A DNA stretch of 64,000 nucleotides from Alteromonas macleodii (GTDB lineage Bacteria; Pseudomonadota; Gammaproteobacteria; Enterobacterales; Alteromonadaceae), in contig NZ_LR812090.1 in the NCBI RefSeq assembly GCF_903772925.1, positions 3,058,594-3,122,593 on the forward strand, in the 5' to 3' direction. The notes under the pieces were generated by a model, which was not told where the DNA came from, did no database searches, and worked only from the letters and a program-made list of their open reading frames with translations. A program made the translations under genes and the position numbers. Positions 57,004-64,000 of this stretch are shown in pieces. Positions within the stretch are counted from its first letter, which is position 1. Each line of letters starts with the position of its first letter.

Positions 57004-59355
57004 TTACTTTTTAACCACTTCGAAACTTTCAACAGGTTCCTGAAGCGCAATATCGAGAACATCATCAATCCATTTAACTGGGTGAATTGATAAATCTTTT
57101 TTCACATTGTCTGGAATTTCTTCCAAATCACGCTCGTTATCCTTTGGAATAACCACCGTTTTGATACCACCACGGTGTGCTGCAAGTAACTTTTCTTTTA
57201 GACCACCAATAGCAAGTACTTCACCGCGAAGCGTAATTTCACCCGTCATGGCAACATCACATTTCACAGGGTTACCTGTTAGTGAAGATACTAAAGCTGT
57301 ACACATTGCAATACCGGCACTTGGGCCATCCTTCGGTGTTGCACCTTCAGGAACGTGCACATGAATATCACGCTTCTCATAAAAGTCATCATTAATGCGA
57401 AGCTTTTCAGCGCGGCTTCTCACCACTGTCATCGCTGCTTTGATTGACTCCTGCATAACATCGCCCAAAGAGCCTGTGGACGTCATTTTGCCTTTACCTG
57501 GAACCGATGTGGTTTCGATAGTTAGTAAGTCGCCACCAACTTGGGTCCAAGCTAAACCGGTAACTTGACCGATTTGATTGTCTTTGTCGGCTTTACCGTA
57601 GTCAAAGCGCTGAACGCCAAGATAATCTTTAAGATTATCTTGAGTAACAATGACCTTGTCTTTGCTCTTCGTAAGTAAAATATCTTTAACCGCTTTACGG
57701 CATACCTTAGACACTTCACGCTCTAAGCTTCTAACACCCGCTTCGCGCGTGTAGTAACGAATCATGCCAATGACAGCAGAATCTGTAATCTCAAGCTCTT
57801 TCGCTTTAAGACCATTGCGCTCCATTTGCTTACCGATTAAGTGGTTCTTCGCAATATTAAGCTTTTCATCTTCGGTGTAACCAGATAGGCGAATAACTTC
57901 CATACGGTCAAGCAACGGACCAGGAATATTCATGCTGTTAGAGGTTGCGACGAACATCACGTCAGATAGATCGTAATCCACTTCTAAATAATGGTCGCTG
58001 AAGCTGTTGTTCTGCTCAGGGTCTAGTACCTCTAGCAAGGCTGACGCAGGGTCACCTCGCATATCTGATGACATCTTGTCGATTTCATCAAGTAGGAACA
58101 GCGGGTTTTTAACCCCTACTTTCGCCATTTTTTGTACGAGCTTACCTGGCAATGAGCCAATGTAAGTACGACGGTGACCACGTATTTCGGCCTCGTCTCG
58201 CACGCCGCCTAAGGCCATACGTACATACTTACGTCCCGTCGCTTTTGCGATAGATTGGCCAAGCGAAGTTTTACCCACACCAGGAGGCCCAACAAGACAG
58301 AGAATCGGGCCTTTAAGCTTCTTAACGCGCTGTTGAACCGCCAAATACTCAAGAATACGTTCTTTTACTTTTTCAAGACCGTAGTGGTCTTCGTTAAGCA
58401 CGCCTTCAGCCCGAGAAAGATCTTTCTTCACTGGCGAACGCTTATTCCACGGAACATTTGTAAGCCATTCAATGTAGCTTCGAAGCACAGTAGCTTCTGC
58501 TGACATCGGTGACATCATTTTAAGCTTTTGAAGTTCAGCTTTCGCTTTATCTTCAGCCTCTTTAGGCATTTTCGCGTCAGCTATTTTCTTAGAAAGAGCC
58601 TCGAACTCATCAGGCGCATCGTCTAGCTCACCCAATTCTTTTTGAATGGCTTTCATTTGCTCATTCAAATAATATTCGCGCTGGCTTTTTTCCATTTGCT
58701 TTTTAACGCGGGTGCGAATTTTCTTTTCCACCTGCAGCAAATCAATTTCGCCTTCCATCAGTGCCATCAAATATTCAAGGCGCTCATTAACACCCTGCAT
58801 TTCTAGCACTTTTTGCTTCTCAGTAAGCTTAAGAGGCATGTGCGCAGCCATGGTATCTGCTAGGCGCGCCGCATCTTCAATCCCATTAAGTGAAGTCAGC
58901 ACTTCTGGTGGGATTTTTTTATTCAGTTTCACATAGCCTTCAAACTGCGACACTGCAGAGCGAATTAAGACTTCTTGCTCACTCTCATCAATGCCTTCAT
59001 CTTCTAACTTATCAACGTTAGCGACAAAGAAAGGGTCTGACTGTTTATAGCTTTCAATTTCACCACGTACGCTACCTTCTACAAGTACTTTTACAGTACC
59101 GTCAGGAAGCTTTAAAAGCTGCAGAATAGTAGCAATGGTACCTACAGTGTAAATATCGTCTGCTTCAGGCTCATCAACGCCCGCGTCTTTTTGTGCTACT
59201 AGAAAAATTTGTTTGTCATTATCCATTGCCGCTTCTAGGCAACGGATTGATTTCTCACGCCCAACAAATAGGGGTATGACCATATGCGGGTAAACAACCA
59301 CGTCCCGCAAGGCAAGCACAGGAATTTCAATGCGATTTTCACGCTCAACTGTCAT
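57004..59355 (-). CDS. lon: ATP-dependent protease Lon
   Basis: Cytoplasmic AAA+ serine protease that degrades misfolded and regulatory proteins. Domains in order: N-terminal substrate-binding domain (PVLALRDVVVYPHMVIPLFVGR), coiled coil, AAA+ domain with Walker A GPPGVGKTS and Walker B LFLLDEIDK, and the protease domain with KDGPSAGIAM (catalytic Ser) and the later Lys. I chose the ATG at 59355 (783 residues; E. coli 784). A heat-shock-type promoter is upstream. Confidence 0.97.
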   Translation of the reverse strand: MTVERENRIEIPVLALRDVVVYPHMVIPLFVGREKSIRCLEAAMDNDKQIFLVAQKDAGVDEPEADDIYTVGTIATILQLLKLPDGTVKVLVEGSVRGEIESYKQSDPFFVANVDKLEDEGIDESEQEVLIRSAVSQFEGYVKLNKKIPPEVLTSLNGIEDAARLADTMAAHMPLKLTEKQKVLEMQGVNERLEYLMALMEGEIDLLQVEKKIRTRVKKQMEKSQREYYLNEQMKAIQKELGELDDAPDEFEALSKKIADAKMPKEAEDKAKAELQKLKMMSPMSAEATVLRSYIEWLTNVPWNKRSPVKKDLSRAEGVLNEDHYGLEKVKERILEYLAVQQRVKKLKGPILCLVGPPGVGKTSLGQSIAKATGRKYVRMALGGVRDEAEIRGHRRTYIGSLPGKLVQKMAKVGVKNPLFLLDEIDKMSSDMRGDPASALLEVLDPEQNNSFSDHYLEVDYDLSDVMFVATSNSMNIPGPLLDRMEVIRLSGYTEDEKLNIAKNHLIGKQMERNGLKAKELEITDSAVIGMIRYYTREAGVRSLEREVSKVCRKAVKDILLTKSKDKVIVTQDNLKDYLGVQRFDYGKADKDNQIGQVTGLAWTQVGGDLLTIETTSVPGKGKMTSTGSLGDVMQESIKAAMTVVRSRAEKLRINDDFYEKRDIHVHVPEGATPKDGPSAGIAMCTALVSSLTGNPVKCDVAMTGEITLRGEVLAIGGLKEKLLAAHRGGIKTVVIPKDNERDLEEIPDNVKKDLSIHPVKWIDDVLDIALQEPVESFEVVKK

Positions 59356-59388
59356 ACTTGTTCTCAATTAGTTTGAAATGTCATTTTT

Positions 59389-59415
59389 ATATGGGGATGC
59401 AAGAGCAAAGTTCAA
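59389..59415 (-). promoter_or_regulatory. Sigma-32 heat-shock promoter of lon
   Basis: On the minus strand TTGAAC (59410-59415), 13-base spacer, CCCCATAT (59389-59396). The sigma-32 consensus is CTTGAA-N13-CCCCATNT. It lies about 35 bases before the lon start. The match is seen; activity is inferred. Confidence 0.75.
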
Positions 59416-59690
59416 TCGAAACTTATTAAAGTGTGTTAATTCCTTAACCTTACCTTCCCTGCTCTGGGGCCTGTCGACCTTAATATAACCATTATCGATT
59501 TTGCACCGAATGGCAATACAAAACTAAAAATTCTAGTAGAAAGGATAGCTTTACCACTCTTACCCGCTTAAATATTAACCGTATCAGCGAATTAGTTATT
59601 GTCAGTTATCACAAGATTGCTTACGAACCATTATCTACCGATACATACAAAAAAAGGTCCCGCAGGACCTTTTTCATGATTAGCTAACGT
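59416..59690. other. Rest of the clpX-lon intergenic region
   Basis: With the promoter listed separately, the gap from 59356 to 59690 holds no gene. The clpX terminator is at its right end. Confidence 0.5.
59651..59674 (-). terminator. clpX terminator
   Basis: AAAAAGGTCC / GGACCTTTTT with a four-base loop; runs of A and T on both sides. It is 17 bases past the clpX stop. Confidence 0.88.
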
Positions 59691-60965
59691 CTATTCAGAC
59701 GCCGCCTTTTTCTCATTACTGTCGTAAATCAAAATAGGCTTCGACTCACCACGAATAACCGTTTCGTCGATAACAACTTTGCTAACGTCTTCCATAGAAG
59801 GAAGGTCGTACATGGTATCAAGTAGAACGGCTTCTACAATTGAGCGAAGGCCACGAGCACCGGTTTTGCGCTCCATTGCTTTTCTCGCAATAGCATTTAA
59901 CGCATCATCACGGAATTCAAGCTCTACATCTTCCATTGAGAACAATGCACCGTATTGTTTGGTGATCGCATTCTTAGGCTCACGTAGAATTTGAATTAGT
60001 GCCTCTTCGTTTAACTCTTCAAGGCTGGTAACTACCGGAAGACGACCGATGAATTCTGGAATTAACCCGTATTTCACCAAGTCTTCAGGTTCAACCTGTT
60101 TAAACAGCTCGCTGATTTGCTTACTGTTGTCTTTCGACTTAACCGTTGCACCAAATCCAATACCTGTGTCTTTCTGTGCGCGCTGCTCGATAACCTTATC
60201 AAGGCCAGCAAATGCACCACCACAGATAAACAGTATTTTAGAAGTATCAACTTGCAAGAACTCTTGCTGAGGATGCTTACGTCCACCTTGAGGAGGAACC
60301 GACGCAACCGTACCTTCAATCAACTTAAGAAGAGCTTGTTGAACACCTTCACCCGATACGTCACGGGTAATTGATGGATTGTCAGATTTACGAGAAATTT
60401 TGTCGATTTCGTCAATGTAAACAATACCGCGCTGCGCTTTCTCAACGTCGTAATCACACTTCTGAAGTAGTTTTTGAATAATATTCTCAACATCTTCACC
60501 CACGTAGCCAGCTTCCGTTAGCGTGGTTGCGTCAGCCATTGTGAATGGCACGTCAAGTAAACGTGCAAGTGTTTCTGCTAATAGTGTTTTACCACTACCT
60601 GTAGGGCCAATTAACAGAATGTTACTTTTGCCTAGTTCTACGCCTTCGTGAACATCGCCATTGCGCAAACGCTTGTAGTGGTTATAAACCGCTACTGATA
60701 GCACCTTCTTCGCATGTTCTTGGCCGATAACATAATCGTCAAGATGAGCATGAATTTCAGTTGGTTTAGGTAAAGCGTCCTGCTTTTGCTTAGGCGCGAT
60801 TTCCTTAATTTCTTCGCGAATGATATCGTTACATAACTCAACACACTCGTCGCAAATAAATACCGACGGGCCTGCTATTAACTTTCTTACTTCGTGTTGG
60901 CTTTTGCCACAAAACGAACAGTACAGTAGCTTGTTATCACCGTCACCGCTTTGCTTATCACTCAT
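59691..60965 (-). CDS. clpX: ClpX, ATPase subunit of ClpXP
   Basis: AAA+ unfoldase that feeds substrates to ClpP. The N-terminal zinc domain has four cysteines (YCSFCGKSQ and [10 protein letters not shown]). Walker A is [15 protein letters not shown], Walker B is [10 protein letters not shown], and the ClpP-binding IGF loop is in DTGIGFGA. I chose the ATG at 60965 ([12 protein letters not shown]), giving 424 residues as in E. coli; the frame extends 17 codons further. It follows clpP by 75 bp. Confidence 0.97.
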   Translation of the reverse strand: MSDKQSGDGDNKLLYCSFCGKSQHEVRKLIAGPSVFICDECVELCNDIIREEIKEIAPKQKQDALPKPTEIHAHLDDYVIGQEHAKKVLSVAVYNHYKRLRNGDVHEGVELGKSNILLIGPTGSGKTLLAETLARLLDVPFTMADATTLTEAGYVGEDVENIIQKLLQKCDYDVEKAQRGIVYIDEIDKISRKSDNPSITRDVSGEGVQQALLKLIEGTVASVPPQGGRKHPQQEFLQVDTSKILFICGGAFAGLDKVIEQRAQKDTGIGFGATVKSKDNSKQISELFKQVEPEDLVKYGLIPEFIGRLPVVTSLEELNEEALIQILREPKNAITKQYGALFSMEDVELEFRDDALNAIARKAMERKTGARGLRSIVEAVLLDTMYDLPSMEDVSKVVIDETVIRGESKPILIYDSNEKKAASE

Positions 60966-61040
60966 TACTTTTGCCTCTGCCTTACCCGAGCCGAAAACCA
61001 AATTCGTGCTATGCACTGGCTCGGGTCATCTATAACTATA

Positions 61041-61670
61041 CTACTTAGTTCCGGCTACGTCAGATCGATTTGCTAAAACTTGGTCAACCAGGCCGTAATC
61101 TTTTGCCTCGGTTGCGCTTAAAAAGTTATCACGGTCTGTGTCGCGCGCGACTTTTTCATAGTCTTGACCGGTATGGTCTGCCATTAGGCGATTCAACTTC
61201 TCTTTAATAGACAGGATTTCTTTCGCATGTATTTCAAAATCAGATGCCTGACCTTGGAAACCACCAAGCGGTTGGTGAATCATTACGCGCGAATTAGGTA
61301 GACAATAACGCTTACCTTTAGCTCCTGCAGAGAGTAGAAATGCGCCCATGCTTGCAGCTTGGCCCATACATACAGTGCTCACGTCAGGCTTAATAAACTT
61401 CATTGTGTCGTAAATCGCCATACCAGCAGTAACAGAACCACCGGGAGAGTTAATATATAGGAAAATATCTTTTTCTGGATTTTCAGCTTCTAAGAACAAC
61501 ATTTGAGCAACGATTAGGTTGGCCATGTGATCTTCAACTTGCCCTACCAAGAAAATTACGTTTTCTTTTAAAAGACGAGAGTAAATGTCGTATGAGCGCT
61601 CACCTTTTGAGGTTTGCTCAACAACCATAGGAACAAGTGCATTCATTGGGTCAAACGGGGTATTAGTCAT
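61041..61670 (-). CDS. clpP: ClpP protease subunit
   Basis: Serine protease chamber of ClpXP and ClpAP, 209 residues. The catalytic serine is in [14 protein letters not shown], the histidine in VMIHQPLGG and the aspartate in ARDTDRDNF. The short N-terminal propeptide before [11 protein letters not shown] is as in E. coli. It lies between tig and clpX, with a hairpin separating it from tig. Confidence 0.97.
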   Translation of the reverse strand: MTNTPFDPMNALVPMVVEQTSKGERSYDIYSRLLKENVIFLVGQVEDHMANLIVAQMLFLEAENPEKDIFLYINSPGGSVTAGMAIYDTMKFIKPDVSTVCMGQAASMGAFLLSAGAKGKRYCLPNSRVMIHQPLGGFQGQASDFEIHAKEILSIKEKLNRLMADHTGQDYEKVARDTDRDNFLSATEAKDYGLVDQVLANRSDVAGTK

Positions 61671-61701
61671 AGCTACCTTGATTATCTAGCGTTAAAAACA
61701 A

Positions 61702-61727
61702 AAATGCTCGGAAGGCTCCGAGCATTT
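61702..61727 (-). terminator. Hairpin between tig and clpP
   Basis: AAATGCTCGGA / TCCGAGCATTT with a four-base loop, followed on the minus strand by TTTGTTTTT. It ends tig or reduces readthrough into clpP. A TTGACA with TTAAAT 18 bases on overlaps it and may be the clpP promoter. Confidence 0.75.
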
Positions 61728-61768
61728 AAGCAGTTGCTGACAAGTATTGTCAATCAGACAGTAAAAAT

Positions 61769-63073
61769 TTACGCCTGTTTGTTCATAACCTCGTCAAAAG
61801 CTTTAGTTACTTCAGTAACTTTTGCTTGCTCAAGAACCCACTCAATCGCTTGTTCTTCTAGCGCAACGTTTTGCATTTGCTGCATAAGCTCTTGATTGTT
61901 GTTGTAGTAGTCAACAACCTCTTGTGGATCTTCATACGCAGAAGCTGCAGTTTCGATCATCTCGTTAACTTTAGCTTCGTCTGCTTTTAGTTCGTTTTCT
62001 TTGATTACTTCACCTAGAAGTAGACCAATAGATACGCGACGCTTAGCGTTGTCAGTAAACAGCTCTGCAGGTAGGTCTGGAAGATTCTGACCACCGCCTT
62101 GTTGGCTGAAACGTTGCTTCGCTTGCTCGCGTAGCGCGTTTACTTCTTGATCGATAAGCGCTTGAGGAATATTAATCTCGTTAGCTTCAACAAGCTTAGA
62201 AATTACGTCTTCTTTAACTTGTGCTTTAAGCGTTTGGTCTAGCTCACGCTGCATGTTCTTGCGAACTTCAGCTTTAAGTGCGTCCACGCCGCCTTCTTCA
62301 ACACCGAATAGCTTAGCAAACTCTTCGTCAACTTTTGGAAGGTCTAGACCTTCTACTTTCTTAACTGTTGCTTGGAAAACTGCGTCTTTACCTTTTAGGT
62401 TTTCAGCATGGTAATCTTCTGGGAAAGTAACTTCGATAGTTACTTCTTCACCCGCTTTCGCGCCAACTAGTGGCTTCTCGAAACCTGGGATCATGCGGTC
62501 TTTACCAAGTTCTAGAGCGAAATCTTCTGCTTTTCCGCCTTCGAACTCTTCACCGTCGATAGAACCAACGAAGTCGATGATGACTTTGTCGTCTTTCTTA
62601 GCTTTACGCTTAACTTCTTTCCAAGATGCGTGCTGCTTTTGAAGCGTTTCCATCATGTTATCAAGATCTTTGTCAGTAATTTCTACTACTGGCTTTTCGA
62701 TTTCGATATCGCTAACACCTTTCACTTCTACTTCTGGGTAAACTTCGAAAGATGCTACAAATTCTAGGTCCTGACCGTCTTCGTCTTTAGTCAGTTCAAA
62801 CTTTGGCATACCAGCAGGCTGAATCTTTTCTTGAATGACTGCTTGGTAGAAGTTTTGCTGCATAACATCGCCAGCAACTTCTTGGCGAACTGCCTGGCCG
62901 AAACGCTTTTTGATTACGCTTACAGGAACTTTACCTGGACGGAAGCCGTTGATGCGTTGTGTTTTTGCCAACTGCTGTAGGCGTGACTTAACTGCTGAAT
63001 CAACCGTGTCAGATGGAACGGTGATAGTAAGACGGCGTTCTAAACCCTGGGTCGTCTCGACTGAAACTTGCAT
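61769..63073 (-). CDS. tig: Trigger factor
   Basis: Ribosome-bound chaperone that meets nascent chains, 434 residues. The N-terminal ribosome-binding signature is in [17 protein letters not shown], the FKBP-like isomerase domain spans about 150-250 ([20 protein letters not shown]), and the C-terminal helical arms complete it. The first gene of the tig-clpP-clpX-lon-hupB-ppiD block. A GAGGT lies before the ATG. Confidence 0.97.
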   Translation of the reverse strand: MQVSVETTQGLERRLTITVPSDTVDSAVKSRLQQLAKTQRINGFRPGKVPVSVIKKRFGQAVRQEVAGDVMQQNFYQAVIQEKIQPAGMPKFELTKDEDGQDLEFVASFEVYPEVEVKGVSDIEIEKPVVEITDKDLDNMMETLQKQHASWKEVKRKAKKDDKVIIDFVGSIDGEEFEGGKAEDFALELGKDRMIPGFEKPLVGAKAGEEVTIEVTFPEDYHAENLKGKDAVFQATVKKVEGLDLPKVDEEFAKLFGVEEGGVDALKAEVRKNMQRELDQTLKAQVKEDVISKLVEANEINIPQALIDQEVNALREQAKQRFSQQGGGQNLPDLPAELFTDNAKRRVSIGLLLGEVIKENELKADEAKVNEMIETAASAYEDPQEVVDYYNNNQELMQQMQNVALEEQAIEWVLEQAKVTEVTKAFDEVMNKQA

Positions 63074-63433
63074 TATGTTACCTCAACTATACGCCTCTAC
63101 AGGCGTTTTGTTCTCAATCCCCTCTCCCGTCATGCATTGATTGCATATCACTCCGGGGTAGAAGGTCGTTATTCGACGTTTATAAAATCAAAGTTAGGAC
63201 ACAAAATCGTGCCACAAAGCCAACCTGAAACAAACGTACTGGTTAAAAAAAGACGCGGTAGTATACAGCCGCACACCACAAGAGTCGAGAGGGAAACACA
63301 AGTTTGTAACAACCAATTGAACGCATTTTAAACAAATTGCGAAACTAGTAAGAAAAATAGATTGAAAAACGACATTGACTAGCGGTTTAAGACGCTATTT
63401 AGGAAAGATAGAAGAACAGAGAATAAGAGATAA
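63074..63433. other. Region between tig and the tRNA cluster
   Basis: About 360 bases with no gene. It contains the tig leader with a small hairpin ACGCCT / AGGCGT (63091-63106). Short frames here have no coding character. Confidence 0.5.
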
Positions 63434-63510
63434 TGGTCGGTGAGACAGGATTTGAACCTGCGACCCCTTGTACCCAAAACAAGTGCGCTACCAAGCTGCG
63501 CCACTCACCG
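63434..63510 (-). tRNA. tRNA-Pro (UGG)
   Basis: 77 bases including encoded CCA. Starts CGGTGAGTGGCGCAGC; the anticodon loop TTTGGGT gives anticodon TGG; T-arm GGTTCAAATCC. Last tRNA of the cluster in transcription order. An identical copy starts 453 bases away. Confidence 0.95.
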
Positions 63511-63552
63511 ATAGAAATGTATATATCCAAGCTTTATATAAGCTTAGAAATA

Positions 63553-63637
63553 TGGTGCGGAAGGAGAGACTTGAACTCTCACGCCGTGAAGCACTGGAAC
63601 CTAAATCCAGCGTGTCTACCAATTCCACCACTTCCGC
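63553..63637 (-). tRNA. tRNA-Leu (UAG)
   Basis: 85 bases with encoded CCA and the long variable arm of a class II tRNA. Starts GCGGAAGTGGTGGAATTGG; anticodon loop TTTAGGT gives TAG; T-arm AGTTCAAGTCT. Between His and Pro in the cluster. Confidence 0.95.
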
Positions 63638-63643
63638 AAGAAG

Positions 63644-63720
63644 TGGGGTGGACGATGGGACTTGAACCCACGACAACCGGAATCACAATCCGGGGCTCTA
63701 CCAACTGAGCTACGCCCACC
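63644..63720 (-). tRNA. tRNA-His (GUG)
   Basis: 77 bases with encoded CCA. The extra 5' G (G-1) opposite C73 is present, as needed for histidine identity. Anticodon loop TTGTGAT gives GTG; T-arm GGTTCAAGTCC. First of the His-Leu-Pro order, as in E. coli hisR-leuT-proM. Confidence 0.95.
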
Positions 63721-63886
63721 ACAGTAATCCTGTATTTGTTTACGTGCGAACTGATAAACACATAAACATCTATCGAACTGTCAGGATCTTACTTTGTTGC
63801 TCGATAGTCTGATTTGACCTTAACCTTCAACACTCTTTGATTTATTCGCTGAGCTGCGGGTTATTGCTAGGTCAAATAAGCATAAA

Positions 63887-63963
63887 TGGTCGGTGAGACA
63901 GGATTTGAACCTGCGACCCCTTGTACCCAAAACAAGTGCGCTACCAAGCTGCGCCACTCACCG
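63887..63963 (-). tRNA. tRNA-Pro (UGG), second copy
   Basis: 77 bases identical to the tRNA-Pro at 63434-63510, with the same 37-base flank up to the window end. It belongs to the next unit of the repeated cluster. The 166 bases between it and tRNA-His hold no further tRNA. Confidence 0.95.
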
Positions 63964-64000
63964 ATAGAAATGTATATATCCAAGCTTTATATAAGCTTAG

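Larger units (their letters stand above)
63434..64000. repeat. Tandem repeat of a tRNA unit, 453-bp period
   Basis: The 114 bases at 63887-64000 are identical to 63434-63547, covering tRNA-Pro and its 3'-flanking region on the plus strand (the 5' flank of the tRNA). The unit holds Pro, Leu and His tRNAs; the second unit is cut by the window edge. Confidence 0.85.

Noticed and set aside
63433..63761. Open frames across the tRNA genes on both strands (for example one starting MVGETGFEPATP)
   Set aside because: They are translations of tRNA-Pro, tRNA-Leu and tRNA-His sequence. Such frames are common false proteins in databases.

Overview
This window is chromosomal core sequence from a marine gammaproteobacterium of the Alteromonadales, most likely Alteromonas or a close relative. 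That placement is inference. It rests on the close protein resemblance to enteric and Pseudomonas orthologues, the moderate G+C, and the conserved gene blocks listed here. No prophage, insertion sequence, integron or CRISPR array was seen.

Layout: (1) 1-6594: the end of a PilZ-like gene, radA, an 841-residue protein with two PilZ motifs, serB, and a divergent smp/ytjB-type membrane protein. (2) 6632-16021: a TatD hydrolase, pdxH, then era-rnc-lepB-lepA-rseC-rseB-rseA-rpoE, all on the minus strand, with a recognisable sigma-E promoter in front of rpoE. (3) 16219-22862: nadB, a MaoC-type hydratase, ygfX-sdhE divergent from ygfZ, a SlyD-type FKBP, and nadE-glnB. (4) 23321-33559: two sets of type IV pilus minor pilins. 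One is a plus-strand set resembling ppdA-ppdB-ygdB-ppdC plus a FimT-like gene; the other is a canonical minus-strand pilV-pilW-pilX-pilY1-pilE operon. (5) 33983-42349: ispH-fkpB-lspA-ileS-ribF-murJ, divergent from rpsT. This is the same neighbourhood that adjoins the minor pilin operon in Pseudomonas. (6) 42523-47261: a tight operon of a BASS-type transporter, two SDR oxidoreductases and an APH-fold kinase, divergent from a LysR regulator. (7) 47313-52342: a 672-residue lipoprotein, an LpxH-like phosphoesterase and an OlsF-like double acyltransferase. (8) 52413-63073: dapE, a 56-residue membrane protein, and the proteostasis block ppiD-hupB-lon-clpX-clpP-tig. (9) 63434 to the end: a tRNA cluster (His, Leu, Pro) whose 453-bp unit begins again before the window edge.

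How the genes work together: the window is rich in envelope and protein quality control. The sigma-E circuit, PpiD, Lon, ClpXP, trigger factor, two FKBPs, signal peptidases I and II and MurJ all act on protein or envelope integrity. NAD synthesis is represented twice (nadB and nadE), with nadE only two bases from the nitrogen sensor glnB.

The least described parts are four: the two repeated domains inserted in the PilY1 von Willebrand domain, the transporter/SDR/kinase operon with its LysR regulator, the LpxH-like/OlsF-like pair, and the large PilZ protein beside radA. I did not find a clearly new defence or mobile system. Start codons were chosen by family length, leader motifs and visible ribosome binding sites, so several differ from the longest open frame.
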